A stretch of DNA of 64,000 nt. Source: an uncultured Gemmiger sp. (lineage in GTDB: Bacteria > Bacillota > Clostridia > Oscillospirales > Ruminococcaceae). Under the pieces are notes generated by a model that did no database searches, was not told where the DNA came from, and saw nothing but the letters and a program-made list of their open reading frames with translations. Each line of letters starts with the position of its first letter. The first letter of the stretch is position 1. Location: assembly GCA_944388145.1 (NCBI GenBank), contig CALXHQ010000003.1, positions 1-64,000 on the forward strand. Direction: 5' to 3'. This document shows positions 7,614 to 16,723 of this stretch, one piece after another. The translations under genes and the position numbers were made by a program.

Positions 7614-8711
7614 ATGAATCGTGTCTACAACTTCAGCGCGGGGCCTTCGATGCTGCCGCTTCCCGTCCTTGAACGCGCCCAGGCGGAACTGCTGGATTAC
7701 CATGGTTCCGGCCAGAGCGTCATGGAGATGAGCCATCGCAGCAAGTGGTTTGACGACATCATCCAAAACACTGAGGCCGCCATCCGCCGGGTGCTGAATG
7801 TGCCGGGCAATTACAAGATCGGCTTTTTTCAGGGCGGCGCCACCCAGCAGTTTGCCATGGTTCCGCTGAACTTTATGACCACCGGCAAGGCTGACTATCT
7901 GGTGACCGGCAACTTTTCCAAGAAAGCCGCCGAGGAGGCCGCCAAATTTGGCGAGGCCCATGTGGTGGCCTCCAGCAAGGACAAAAACTTCACCTACATT
8001 CCCGACGTGAAGGCCATCGATTATGACGCCGACGCCAGCTATGTGCATATCTGCCAGAACAACACCATCTTCGGCACCCGCTTTGTGGAGGTTCCGCAGG
8101 TGCCCGGCCTGCCGCTGGTGGCGGACATGAGCTCGATGATTTTCTCGGAGCCGGTGGATGTTTCCAAATACGGCTGCATCTATTTCGGTGTGCAGAAAAA
8201 CGTCGCCCCCGCCGGCATGGCCATCGCCATCGTGCGGGAGGATCTGCTGGGCCACAGCGCCAAGGGCATCGCGCCCGAGCAGATCCCCACCATGATGAAC
8301 TACACCACCCTTCTGGACAAGGACAGCATGTACAATACCCCGCCCTGCTGGTGCATCTATATGACCGGCCTGGTGATGGACTATCTGGAACACGACATCG
8401 GCGGTCTGGCCGAGATGCAGCAGATCAACAAGGCCAAAGCCAAGGTGCTGTATGACTATCTGGACAGCCAGGATTTCTACCGCAATCCTGTGGAGCACAA
8501 ATACCGCAGTATGATGAACGTGACTTTCACCAGCCCCAGCCCGGAGTTGGACAAAAAGTTCTGTGCCGCCGCCACCGAGGCAGGCTTTGTCAACCTGAAG
8601 GGCCATCGCCTGGTGGGCGGCATGCGGGCCTCCATCTACAACGCCATGCCGCCGGAGGGCGTAGACAAACTGGTCGCCTTCATGGAGCAGTTCCGCAAAG
8701 AGAACGCCTGA
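7614..8711 (+). CDS. serC: Phosphoserine aminotransferase
   Basis: Converts 3-phosphohydroxypyruvate and glutamate to phosphoserine, the second step of serine synthesis; a PLP enzyme. 365 residues from an ATG following AAAGGGAG. The N-terminal NFSAGPSMLP is typical. The substrate-loop signature GGATQQF is at 74-80 and the PLP lysine is Lys195 in FGVQKNVAPAG. It lies 73 bases before serA. No serB is in the window. Confidence 0.96.
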   Translation: MNRVYNFSAGPSMLPLPVLERAQAELLDYHGSGQSVMEMSHRSKWFDDIIQNTEAAIRRVLNVPGNYKIGFFQGGATQQFAMVPLNFMTTGKADYLVTGNFSKKAAEEAAKFGEAHVVASSKDKNFTYIPDVKAIDYDADASYVHICQNNTIFGTRFVEVPQVPGLPLVADMSSMIFSEPVDVSKYGCIYFGVQKNVAPAGMAIAIVREDLLGHSAKGIAPEQIPTMMNYTTLLDKDSMYNTPPCWCIYMTGLVMDYLEHDIGGLAEMQQINKAKAKVLYDYLDSQDFYRNPVEHKYRSMMNVTFTSPSPELDKKFCAAATEAGFVNLKGHRLVGGMRASIYNAMPPEGVDKLVAFMEQFRKENA

Positions 8712-8784
8712 AAAGCTGTAATATTTCCAATTGAGCCTTCTCTTTCCAGCACAGAGCAAACCATCTTCTATCGAGGTGCTATTT

Positions 8785-9945
8785 ATGTATACAATCCAGA
8801 CGCTCAACGCCATCTCCCCCGCCGGACTGGCAAAACTGCCGCCCAACCTGTTTGAGGTGGACAACGATACCGACACGCCCCAGGGCATCCTGGTTCGCAG
8901 CGCCGACATGCACGAAAAGCCGCTGCCCGAAAGCCTGCTGGCCATCGCCCGGGCGGGCGCCGGCACCAACAACATCCCCATCGACAAGTGCACGGCGGCA
9001 GGCATCGTCGTGTTCAACACGCCGGGCGCCAACGCCAACGCGGTGGCCGAGCTGGTCGTCGGCGCGCTGGTGGCGGGCAGCCGCAACCTGCCCGATGCCA
9101 TCGCCTGGGCCCAGGGGCTGAAGGGCAGCCCCACTCTGGCCAAGGATGTGGAAAAGGGCAAAAAGCAGTTTGTCGGCCCGGAACTGCGGGGTAAAACACT
9201 GGGCGTCATCGGCCTGGGGGCCATCGGTGCCAGGGTGGCCAATGCCGCGGTTGCCCTGGGCATGGAGGTGCTGGGCTACGACCCCTACATCAGCATTGAC
9301 GCCGCCTGGAGCCTGTCCCGCAGTGTGCAGCACTGCGTGTCGCTGGCCGACATGCTGCCCCGGTGCGACTACCTGACCATCCATGTGCCTTATATGCCCT
9401 CCACCAAGCACACCATCAACGCTCAGACGTTGAACCTGTGCAAGGACGGCGTGCGGGTGCTGAACTTTGCCCGTGGCGAGCTGGCCGACAATGCCGCCGT
9501 GCTGGCCGCGCTGGACAGCGGCAAGGTGGCGCAATATTTCTGCGATTTTCCCAGCGAGGAGCTGCTGGGGGTCAAGGGGGCCTACTGCACGCCGCACCTG
9601 GGCGCCTCCACCCCCGAGAGCGAGACGAACTGCGCTGTGATGGCCGCCGCCGAACTGAGCGATTACCTGAAAAACGGCAACATCCTGCACAGCGTCAATC
9701 TGCCCGACGTGCAACAGCCCCGCGCCGGCGGCCGCCGTGTCTGCGTCATCCACAAAAACGAGCCGGGCGTTATCTCCTCCATCACCGGCGTGATGACCAG
9801 TGCCAACCTGAACATCGAAAATATGGTCAACAAGAGCAAAAAGGACGTGGCTTACACCATGCTGGACGTGACCGGCAATGTGGACGCCAGCCTGGCCGCC
9901 CAGCTGGCCGGCGTTGAGCCCATCATCCGGGTGCGCATCCTGTAA
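8785..9945 (+). CDS. serA: D-3-phosphoglycerate dehydrogenase
   Basis: First step of serine synthesis, NAD+-dependent oxidation of 3-phosphoglycerate. 386 residues from an ATG after GAGGTG. The nucleotide-binding loop GVIGLGAIG is at 140-148, the catalytic Arg230 lies in NFARGE, and the His is 271 in PHLGAST. An ACT regulatory domain follows (about 317-386), the short form without the intervening domain. ACT-containing forms are often inhibited by serine. Confidence 0.95.
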   Translation: MYTIQTLNAISPAGLAKLPPNLFEVDNDTDTPQGILVRSADMHEKPLPESLLAIARAGAGTNNIPIDKCTAAGIVVFNTPGANANAVAELVVGALVAGSRNLPDAIAWAQGLKGSPTLAKDVEKGKKQFVGPELRGKTLGVIGLGAIGARVANAAVALGMEVLGYDPYISIDAAWSLSRSVQHCVSLADMLPRCDYLTIHVPYMPSTKHTINAQTLNLCKDGVRVLNFARGELADNAAVLAALDSGKVAQYFCDFPSEELLGVKGAYCTPHLGASTPESETNCAVMAAAELSDYLKNGNILHSVNLPDVQQPRAGGRRVCVIHKNEPGVISSITGVMTSANLNIENMVNKSKKDVAYTMLDVTGNVDASLAAQLAGVEPIIRVRIL

Positions 9946-9983
9946 AAGCCCGGCTCACCCCGCTTTGCCCGCCCCGCAAGGGG

Positions 9984-10034
9984 AACGCCCGGCCGCGGAC
10001 GGAGGGAAGCCCCCTGCCCGCGGCCGGGCGTTTT
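9984..10034 (+). terminator. Terminator after serA
   Basis: Long GC-rich stem AACGCCCGGCCGCGG pairing with CCGCGGCCGGGCGTT, then TTTT on the plus strand. Confidence 0.8.
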
Positions 10035-10039
10035 GCGGT

Positions 10040-10216
10040 TCAGCGCACGTAATGCTGGACCATCCGGTCCAAATCCACCAGCGCCTTTTCAGCACTGCGG
10101 GCCATCTTGTGCACCGTCTTGCGCATTTTGTTCTGGTCGTGGGTGACGGTGTAGGCCACCGCGGCGCCCGCCGCCATGCCTGCTGCAATGGCGGCTGCCT
10201 GTGCCATGGATTTCAT
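10040..10216 (-). CDS. Small Ala/Gly-rich membrane-associated protein
   Basis: 58 residues from an ATG preceded by AAGGAGGATGCCCG, a strong ribosome site. The first half is one Ala/Gly-rich hydrophobic helix (about 4-23) and the second half a basic amphipathic helix (KMRKTVHKMARSAEKALVDL). The pattern recalls YtxH-like small membrane proteins, but I do not recognise the family. Longer frames reading through it lack a better start. Single gene convergent with serA. Confidence 0.6.
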   Translation of the reverse strand: MKSMAQAAAIAAGMAAGAAVAYTVTHDQNKMRKTVHKMARSAEKALVDLDRMVQHYVR

Positions 10217-10568
10217 CGGGCATCCTCCTTTGTGTGTCGGGGTTGGGATCGAGCCAAAAAGGGTCGGGCGGCGGCAGGGCCTGGCCTGTCCTTTCTGCAA
10301 ATTTGCAAGCCCCGGCACGGCACGCCGTCTGTCCCCCGCAGTAGCTACTCTGCCCCCATTCACCCCGTTTATACATCCGGGCACCGCCTGTTTTACCCGC
10401 AATCCGGGCCGTTTGCAGACAAAAAGTTTGCTTTCGCCGGGTTGCGCCTTTTTTTGCCAGGCGGGATGTGGTAAAATCGTGTCAGATTTGCAGCCGGCGG
10501 TACCACTGCGTTTTCGTCTGCGGCACCCCTGCATTCCGTTTGATTTTACAGAAAAGAGCGTTGTTGCC
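10217..10568. other. Intergenic region between the small protein and the pyridoxal kinase
   Basis: About 350 bases with no convincing gene. It has a GGTAAAAT -10-like word near 10471 but no good -35 for it. It must hold the diverging promoters of both neighbours. Confidence 0.4.
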
Positions 10569-11390
10569 ATGATCTCTGCCCCCAAAACTGTTCTCTGCAT
10601 CCATGACCTGCCCTGCTTCGGCCGGGCGGCGCTGTCGGTGATCATGCCGGTGCTGTCGGCGCTGGGCGTGCAGCCGGTGGCGCTGCCCACCGCCATCCTG
10701 TCCACCCACACCGGCGGCCTGGGCACCCCGGCGCGGATGTCCAACCCCGGTTACGGCCCCGCAGCGCTGGCCCATTACCATCGGCTGGGGCTGCGGTTCG
10801 ACTGCATCTACTCCGGTTATCTGGCCGATGCCAACCAGGCAAAGCTGGTGGAGCAGGCGATGGAGTTCTGGCCAAACGCGCTGACGGTGGTGGACCCGGT
10901 GCTGGGCGACCATGGGCGGATGTATGCCGGCCTGTCGGAGGACATGGTTCCCGCCATGCGGGCACTGTGTGCCAGGGCGGGCCTGATCCTGCCCAACCCC
11001 ACCGAGGCTGCCCTGCTGCTGGGCGAGGTGCCCGCCCCTGCCGTCACGCTGGAGGCCGCCTGCCAGCAGGCGGCCCGGCTGACCCGGCTTTGCCCCCAGG
11101 TGGTGGTGACCGGTGTGCCCGCCGGGCGCAGCATCGCCTGTGTGGGAACCAACCGGGACGGCAGCAGCTTTGTGACCCGCACGCCGCAGATCCCCCGGAT
11201 GTACCATGGCACCGGGGATATCTTCGGCGCGGTGGTCTGCGGCCGGCTGATGCAGGGCAATGTGACCGAGGCTGCCGTGCAGGCTGCCGCCGCTTTTGTG
11301 GCCGACTGCATCCGTGCCACCCCCGAGGGTGCCGACGAGCGGCTGGGCGTTTGGCTGGAGGCCGCCCTGCCCAACCTGACGGATCGATGA
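10569..11390 (+). CDS. pdxY: Pyridoxal/pyridoxamine kinase (PfkB-related)
   Basis: Phosphorylates B6 vitamers in the PLP salvage pathway. 273 residues from ATG 10569. The N-terminal VLCIHDLPCFGRAAL replaces the usual SIQSHVAYG-type start, as seen in Firmicutes members. The ATP-side block VVDPVLGDHG is at 107-116 and the catalytic GTGD anion hole at 214-217 (HGTGDIFGAV). The ribosome site is weak. Substrate preference among pyridoxal, pyridoxine and pyridoxamine cannot be told. Confidence 0.85.
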   Translation: MISAPKTVLCIHDLPCFGRAALSVIMPVLSALGVQPVALPTAILSTHTGGLGTPARMSNPGYGPAALAHYHRLGLRFDCIYSGYLADANQAKLVEQAMEFWPNALTVVDPVLGDHGRMYAGLSEDMVPAMRALCARAGLILPNPTEAALLLGEVPAPAVTLEAACQQAARLTRLCPQVVVTGVPAGRSIACVGTNRDGSSFVTRTPQIPRMYHGTGDIFGAVVCGRLMQGNVTEAAVQAAAAFVADCIRATPEGADERLGVWLEAALPNLTDR

Positions 11391-11479
11391 CCGGCCCTGT
11401 CCGTCAGGCCCGGTGTCTGGCGTGACCCATACTTTCGATTTTTGCTTCTTCGACGATAACTGAAACAGGATGTGAAACC

Positions 11480-12034
11480 ATGACCGAACCCGAACACTGC
11501 AATACATTGAACATTGTTCTGGTGGAACCGCGCATTCCCCAGAACACCGGCAACGTGGCCCGCACCTGTGCGGTGACCGGCGCGCGGCTGCATCTGGTAG
11601 GGCCGATGGGCTTTGCCATCGATGACCGCAAGCTCAAGCGCGCCGGGCTTGACTACTGGGGGCAGCTTGATATAACATATTATCAGGATTACAGGGATTT
11701 TTTGTCTAAAAATGCCGGCCCGTTATTCTATTTCACCTCAAAGGGCCTGCACCGGCACACCGACGTTTGCTACCCGGACGGTTGCTATCTGGTCTTTGGG
11801 CGGGAGGATGCCGGCCTGCCAGAGTCTCTGCTGGCCACCCACCCCGACCGCTGTGTGCGCTTTCCCATGCGAAAGGGAGAGCGCTGCCTGAACCTTTCCA
11901 ACTCGGTGGCGGTGGGCGTCTATGAGGTGCTGCGTCAATGGGATTTTGCCGGGCTTGAAACCCACGGCCAGTTAACAGAGTATACCTGGGGCGGCACCGC
12001 CCCCGAAAACACAGGAACGGATGTGAAACCATGA
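11480..12034 (+). CDS. trmL: tRNA (cytidine/uridine-34 2'-O)-methyltransferase
   Basis: SPOUT-class methyltransferase for the wobble ribose of tRNA-Leu. 184 residues; N-terminal VLVEPRIPQNTGNVARTC, and the C-terminal trefoil knot blocks LVFGREDAGLPESLL and LNLSNSVAVGVYEVLRQ that bind SAM. Slightly longer than the usual 155-160 residues because of the C-terminal tail. Its stop overlaps the next start (ATGA). Confidence 0.93.
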   Translation: MTEPEHCNTLNIVLVEPRIPQNTGNVARTCAVTGARLHLVGPMGFAIDDRKLKRAGLDYWGQLDITYYQDYRDFLSKNAGPLFYFTSKGLHRHTDVCYPDGCYLVFGREDAGLPESLLATHPDRCVRFPMRKGERCLNLSNSVAVGVYEVLRQWDFAGLETHGQLTEYTWGGTAPENTGTDVKP

Positions 12035-12933
12035 GCAAAGTAGCTTTTCTGACCGATTCCAGCAGTGATATCCCCGCCGAGCTGGCGGAAAAATACGGCA
12101 TCGAGATTGCCTGCTTCCCGGTCAACCTGGACGGCAGGGAATACATCGAGCGCAAGGACATGACCAACGACGAATTTTACGAGATGATGCGCCAGGCCGC
12201 CGGTTGCCCCACCACCGCGGCCATCACCTCGATCCAGTGGCTGGAATTCTACTCCCGCTTTGCCGACGAGGGTTACACTGACGTGGTGCACGTTTCCATC
12301 AACTCGGCAGGGTCCAGCACCTACGACAATGCCGTCGCCGCCGCCAAGATGCTGTATGAGGAGCGGCCCGACTGCCCGATGAAAATCCGCATCGTGGACA
12401 GCCACACCTACTCGATGGTGTTCGGCTGGTATCTGTGCGAATGCGCCCGCAAGGTGCGCAACGGCGCCAGCGTGGCCGATGCGGTGCTGGAGATGGAGGA
12501 AAAGTTTGCACGGGTGGAGGTCTGTCTGGCCGCGTTCAGCCTGAAACAGATGAAAAAGTCGGGGCGCATCTCGGCCGCGGCCGCCTTTGCGGGCGAACTG
12601 CTGGGCCTGCGGCCGATCATCAGCCTGAACGACGGCGTCAGCAAGGTGGAAGCCAAGGTCCGCGGTGACCAGAACGTGATGCCCGCCATGCTCAAGTGGG
12701 TGCACACCCGGGTAACAAACCTGAAGGATACCCCCTATATGGTTGCCTACACTGCCTCCACCGCCCGCCGGGACGAGCTGGTCAAGCTGTGCAAAAAAGA
12801 GTTTGGCCACGCACCGCTGTGTACCTTCCAGCTGGGCGCCGCCGTCAGCGCCAACACCGGCCCCGACGCCATTGCCGTGGTGTTTGAGGGCAAGCCCCGC
12901 CGGCTGTGCGACTATCTGCCGCCGCTGCCGTAA
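12031..12933 (+). CDS. DegV-family fatty-acid-binding protein
   Basis: 300 residues with the two-domain DegV fold. TDSSSDIPAEL (9-19) and NSAGSSTYDNA are the residues that hold the fatty-acid carboxylate. DegV/FakB proteins present fatty acids to the kinase FakA for phosphorylation and entry into phospholipid. No fakA is in the window. Translationally coupled to trmL, probably only by operon layout. Confidence 0.9.
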   Translation: MSKVAFLTDSSSDIPAELAEKYGIEIACFPVNLDGREYIERKDMTNDEFYEMMRQAAGCPTTAAITSIQWLEFYSRFADEGYTDVVHVSINSAGSSTYDNAVAAAKMLYEERPDCPMKIRIVDSHTYSMVFGWYLCECARKVRNGASVADAVLEMEEKFARVEVCLAAFSLKQMKKSGRISAAAAFAGELLGLRPIISLNDGVSKVEAKVRGDQNVMPAMLKWVHTRVTNLKDTPYMVAYTASTARRDELVKLCKKEFGHAPLCTFQLGAAVSANTGPDAIAVVFEGKPRRLCDYLPPLP

Positions 12934-12936
12934 CCG

Positions 12937-12991
12937 CAAAAAACACCCCCGCCAGGATGTGCTGTACCACAACATCCGGGCGGGAGTGTTG
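12937..12991 (-). terminator. Terminator hairpin between converging genes
   Basis: Stem AACACCCCCGCCAGGATGT against ACATCCGGGCGGGAGTGTT with small bulges. The T6 run is on the minus strand, so it terminates the leftward membrane-protein gene. It may also slow the rightward degV transcript. Confidence 0.7.
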
Positions 12992-13004
12992 GCGTGTCGC
13001 CCTG

Positions 13005-13291
13005 TTATTTTTTGCTCTGGTTCCGCTGTTCACTCTCATTTGGATGCAGCTCTCTCCATGCCCGGCGGCCGCTGCTCCACTCGCCGAACAGCAGCACCGC
13101 CAGGATGCCGAAGGGCATCAGGGTTTGCAGATTCATCGGCAGTCTCCCCACCATGAAAACACCGATGGCCGCGATCAGTGTGCCCACCGGCAGGATCGCG
13201 CCCCACAGCGGCTGCGCACCTTGACGGTGAGAAAATACTCCAGAACAATCATTACCAGGCCAGCCACAAACCACACAACCGGTTCAAGCAT
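13005..13291 (-). pseudogene. Small three-span membrane protein broken by a frameshift
   Basis: An ATG at 13291 after AGGAGGG begins a good membrane helix (VVWFVAGLVMIVLEYFLTVK) but hits a stop after 38 residues. The other frame, from about 13225 to 13005, continues with two more helices (GAILPVGTLIAAIGVFMVG and QTLMPFGILAVLLFGEW) and a basic tail. A single-base change near 13210-13230 would join them into about 95 residues. It is either a real pseudogene or a sequencing error. Family not recognised. Confidence 0.6.
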
Positions 13292-13369
13292 GGGCGTATC
13301 CCTCCTGTAAAAAGATGCTGCCGCCATTGTACCGCCTGCCTTTGTGGCGGGTCAACCACCCGGGCAGGT

Positions 13370-13398
13370 TTGTAATTTTGCGCCGCACATGGTACAAT
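13370..13398 (+). promoter_or_regulatory. Promoter of the polysaccharide operon
   Basis: TTGTAA, a 17-base spacer and TACAAT, about 95 bases upstream of the permease gene. Confidence 0.65.
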
Positions 13399-13493
13399 AG
13401 AATGCATATGAAAATTGCCCCGGAACGGGGCGCCCGGACACCGATCCCAACGCCGGGCCACCGAAAACGATCCATACAGCAGGAGAATCCGTT

Positions 13494-14369
13494 ATGCCAA
13501 ATTCTTCCAAAAACAGCGGCAGCCAGGGCGAGTGGACCACCATCATCCGTCCCCGCACCGGCTGGTTCGATATTGATCTGCGGGAGCTGTGGCGCTACCG
13601 CGATTTGATTGTGATGTTCGTCAAGCGCAACTTCGCGGTTTTGTACAAGCAGACCATCCTGGGACCCGCCTGGGTGCTTTTGAACCCGCTGCTGACCAGC
13701 GTGCTGTTTAATGTGGTGTTCGGCGGCATCGCCGGCCTGTCCACCGACGGCACCCCAAGTTTCCTGTTCTACATGGCAGGCAACACGGTGTGGACCTTCT
13801 TTTCCACCTGCATCAACAACACCGCCAACACCTTTGTGGCCAACAGCCAGGTGTTCGGCAAGGTGTATTTTCCCCGCCTGACCACCCCCATCAGCCAGGT
13901 GCTGACCAGCCTGATCAACTTTTTTATCCAGGCGGCCATGTTCGTGGTGTTCTGGCTCTACTTCTGGCTGACCGGCGCCCAGATGCACCTGACGGTCTGG
14001 ATGTGGGCGCTGCCGCTGGTCATCCTGCAGGTGATGCTGCTGGGGCTGGGCGTGGGCATCATTGTGTCCAGCCTGACCACTAAGTACCGGGACCTGGCCA
14101 TCGCTGTCAGCTTCGGCGTGCAGCTGTGGATGTACATTTCCCCTGTGGTCTATCCGCTGTCCACCCTGGGCGACAGCCCCCGCCTGGCCTTCCTGATGCG
14201 GCTGAACCCCATGACCGCGCCGGTGGAAATTTTCCGCACCGCCACGCTGGGCACCGGCTCGGCAGACCTCGGGATGTTTGTTTACAGCCTGGTGTTCACG
14301 GCGGTGGCGCTGTTCATCGGTGTGATTCTGTTCAGCCGCATCGAAAAGACCTTTATGGATACCGTGTAA
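13494..14369 (+). CDS. ABC-2 type polysaccharide exporter, membrane subunit (Wzm/TagG-like)
   Basis: 291 residues with six membrane helices and the ABC-2 layout. The N-terminal block WFDIDLRELWRYRDLIVMFV and the following KRNFAVLYKQTILGPAWVLL are typical of Wzm/TagG/RfbD permeases. Such permeases, with a Wzt-like ATPase, push a finished lipid-linked glycan across the membrane. An ATPase follows after 10 bases, so the pair is complete. First gene of a ten-gene operon. Confidence 0.92.
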   Translation: MPNSSKNSGSQGEWTTIIRPRTGWFDIDLRELWRYRDLIVMFVKRNFAVLYKQTILGPAWVLLNPLLTSVLFNVVFGGIAGLSTDGTPSFLFYMAGNTVWTFFSTCINNTANTFVANSQVFGKVYFPRLTTPISQVLTSLINFFIQAAMFVVFWLYFWLTGAQMHLTVWMWALPLVILQVMLLGLGVGIIVSSLTTKYRDLAIAVSFGVQLWMYISPVVYPLSTLGDSPRLAFLMRLNPMTAPVEIFRTATLGTGSADLGMFVYSLVFTAVALFIGVILFSRIEKTFMDTV

Positions 14370-14379
14370 GGGGGCTGCC

Positions 14380-15669
14380 ATGTCTGTTACCGAAAAGAAC
14401 CCCGTGATCGAAGTGCGGGGGCTGAAAAAACAATACAAACTGGGGCAGATCGGCGGCGGCACCCTGACCCACGACCTGCAGAGCTGGTGGGCCCGCGTCC
14501 GCGGCAAGGAGGACCCCAACACCATCATCGGCACCGACCAGCGGCTGTTCGGCCAGACCTTTATGGCCTTGAACGGCGTGGACCTGACCGTCTACCAGGG
14601 CGAGGCGCTGGGCATCATCGGCCGCAACGGCGCGGGAAAGTCCACCCTGCTGAAAATTTTGTCCCGCATCACCGCCCCCACCGAGGGCGAGATCCGGCTG
14701 AAAGGCCGGGTGGCCAGTATGCTGGAGGTGGGCACCGGCTTCAACAACGAGATGACCGGCCGGGAAAACATCTACATGAACGGCGCGATCCTGGGCATGA
14801 CCAAGGCCGAGATCGACGCCAAGGTGGATGAGATCATCGCCTTTTCCGAGTGCGGCGACTTCATCGATACGCCGGTCAAGCGGTATTCCAGCGGCATGTT
14901 CGTCAAGCTGGCCTTTGCGGTGGCCGCCCATCTGGACAGCGAGATCATGGTCATGGACGAGGTGCTGGCCGTGGGCGACATGAAGTTCCAGCAGAAATGC
15001 CTGGGCAAGATGAGCGACGTGGCCGGCCAGGAGGGCCGCACCGTGCTGTATGTCAGCCACAATATGTCCACCATCCGGCAGCTGTGCACCCGCTGCGTAG
15101 TGCTGGACAAGGGCCGCGTTATCTTTGACGGCGACGTGGAGCAGGCCATTGCCATCTACATGGACACCACCGACGTGAACGTGGTGCACTATGATTTGAA
15201 GGACGTATCCCGCATGAACCAGAGCGCCGGCAAGCGACTGCGGCTGGAAAGCCTGGACTTTGTGGGCAAGGAATCCAGCGTGTTTGCCGACACCGAGAAG
15301 ATGCGCATCCGCATCACCTGGCGGGTGTCGGAGCCCTTTGCCGGCGTCAATTTGAAGATGAACCTGCATTACCGGGATTCCACGCCGGTGGGCATCACCC
15401 ACCCGGTCAACCTGGGTGCCGCCGAGCCGGGGCGCCTGTACGCCACCGAGTTCGAGTTTGACCCGTCCCTTTTGGGCGAGGGGCAGTATTTCTTCTACCT
15501 GGACATCTTTGACGGCGCACTGGCCCAGGCCGTCTGCCTGGACAAGCCGGTGACCGAGTTTGCCTTTGAGGTGACCAGCGCCGACCTGTCCATGCCCACC
15601 TGGGCGGCGGGCTGGGGGCGGGTACACTTCCCCGCTGTCAAGCTGCTCTCGACCGAAACGGAGGGCTGA
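14380..15669 (+). CDS. ABC-type polysaccharide exporter ATPase with C-terminal glycan-recognition domain (Wzt-like)
   Basis: 429 residues. The N-terminal ATPase (1-260) has Walker A GRNGAGKST at 81-89, a YSSGM signature at 169-173 and Walker B EIMVMDE at 188-194. The insertion before Walker A (LTHDLQSWW) is common in TagH/Wzt. The extra domain (about 280-429) fits the Wzt C-terminal beta-sandwich, which in O9a-type systems binds the capped end of the glycan before export. That implies a terminal modification on this polymer, possibly the keto-sugar acid made by the genes downstream (inference). Confidence 0.92.
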   Translation: MSVTEKNPVIEVRGLKKQYKLGQIGGGTLTHDLQSWWARVRGKEDPNTIIGTDQRLFGQTFMALNGVDLTVYQGEALGIIGRNGAGKSTLLKILSRITAPTEGEIRLKGRVASMLEVGTGFNNEMTGRENIYMNGAILGMTKAEIDAKVDEIIAFSECGDFIDTPVKRYSSGMFVKLAFAVAAHLDSEIMVMDEVLAVGDMKFQQKCLGKMSDVAGQEGRTVLYVSHNMSTIRQLCTRCVVLDKGRVIFDGDVEQAIAIYMDTTDVNVVHYDLKDVSRMNQSAGKRLRLESLDFVGKESSVFADTEKMRIRITWRVSEPFAGVNLKMNLHYRDSTPVGITHPVNLGAAEPGRLYATEFEFDPSLLGEGQYFFYLDIFDGALAQAVCLDKPVTEFAFEVTSADLSMPTWAAGWGRVHFPAVKLLSTETEG

Positions 15670-15672
15670 GCA

Positions 15673-16671
15673 ATGGCCAAGCCGGACCTTTTTATCTGCC
15701 ACACCGCCTACCATGTGCTGATCGCGCTGGTGCGGGCACTGCGGGCAGGCGGCGGCCAGGCGGCGGTCCTGTCGGCCCAGGTGCCGGGTGCCGAGCGGCT
15801 GGCAGAACAGCTGACCGCCTGCGGCGCCTTTGCCGAGGTACGGATTGTGGACGAGCGCCGCTGCCCCGGCATTGTCCCCGCCGGGCCGCTGCAGCACTGG
15901 CAGGGCCGGCGGATGTTCGAGCGCCAGTGCGGCTGGACGCTGGATGCCGCCCGGTACGGCACCCTCTATATCTGCAACGACTGGAGCGCCCTGGGCCGCT
16001 ATTTGCAGGACTGCCATGCCGCCTACACCCTGTGCGAGGACACGGTGGGCGGCACGCTGGACCCCGACCAGCACCTGCTGGACGAGCAGCGCGCCGCGCC
16101 GGACTTTGCCGCCCGAAAGCGGGGCAAGGGTTACCTGTACTGGGGCGACAGCCCCTGGTGCCGGGTGGTGGAGAGCGAGGACGCGGCGAAGTGCGGTATT
16201 TTCCCGCCGGAAAAGCTGGTGACCTTCTCAAAAAAGGCGTTGCTGGAAAGCCTGACCCCCGCCGAGAAGGCCGCGGTGCGCGGAGTGTTTTTGACCCGCC
16301 CGCTGCCCGATGACCCCGCCGCGCTGGCGGACGCCACCCTGCTTTTGCCCCGCAGCTTTGTGGCGGACGGATTGATGACCCAGGCCGAGCAGAACGCCAT
16401 GTTCCGGGCCGTGGCGGCAAAATACGCCGATGGCCCTTTGTATATCAAGACCCATCCTCGGGACGAAACCGATTACGGGGCGCTGTTCCCCGATGCCGTG
16501 GTTTTGGAGCGCACCATGCCCAGCGAGGTGCTGAACTTCTGTCTGCCCGGCAAATTCAAGCGCGCCGTGACAGTGCAGAGCTGGGTGCTGCGGGGGTTTA
16601 CCGCAGCGGAGGAGAATATTTTCATCGGGCTGGACGAGGCAAAGCGGATGATCCCAAATGAGGTCGGATGA
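15673..16671 (+). CDS. Putative CMP-sugar-dependent GT-B glycosyltransferase, sialyltransferase-like
   Basis: 332 residues starting LFICHTAYHVLIALVRAL, the opening seen in bacterial GT52-type sialyltransferases. Residues 257-264 read YIKTHPRD; the KxHPR block is the HP motif of GT52/GT38-type enzymes, where the His supports CMP loss. The downstream TMPSEVLNF and AVTVQSW match the following conserved positions. The next gene encodes a CMP-sugar synthetase, which supports a CMP-activated donor. The acceptor is unknown and the family call is moderate. Confidence 0.65.
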   Translation: MAKPDLFICHTAYHVLIALVRALRAGGGQAAVLSAQVPGAERLAEQLTACGAFAEVRIVDERRCPGIVPAGPLQHWQGRRMFERQCGWTLDAARYGTLYICNDWSALGRYLQDCHAAYTLCEDTVGGTLDPDQHLLDEQRAAPDFAARKRGKGYLYWGDSPWCRVVESEDAAKCGIFPPEKLVTFSKKALLESLTPAEKAAVRGVFLTRPLPDDPAALADATLLLPRSFVADGLMTQAEQNAMFRAVAAKYADGPLYIKTHPRDETDYGALFPDAVVLERTMPSEVLNFCLPGKFKRAVTVQSWVLRGFTAAEENIFIGLDEAKRMIPNEVG

Positions 16672-16723
16672 AGCGTTGCCTTTTTTCGCATTCCGAATTG
16701 CAAGAAATTTTGAGGTGCAAGTT

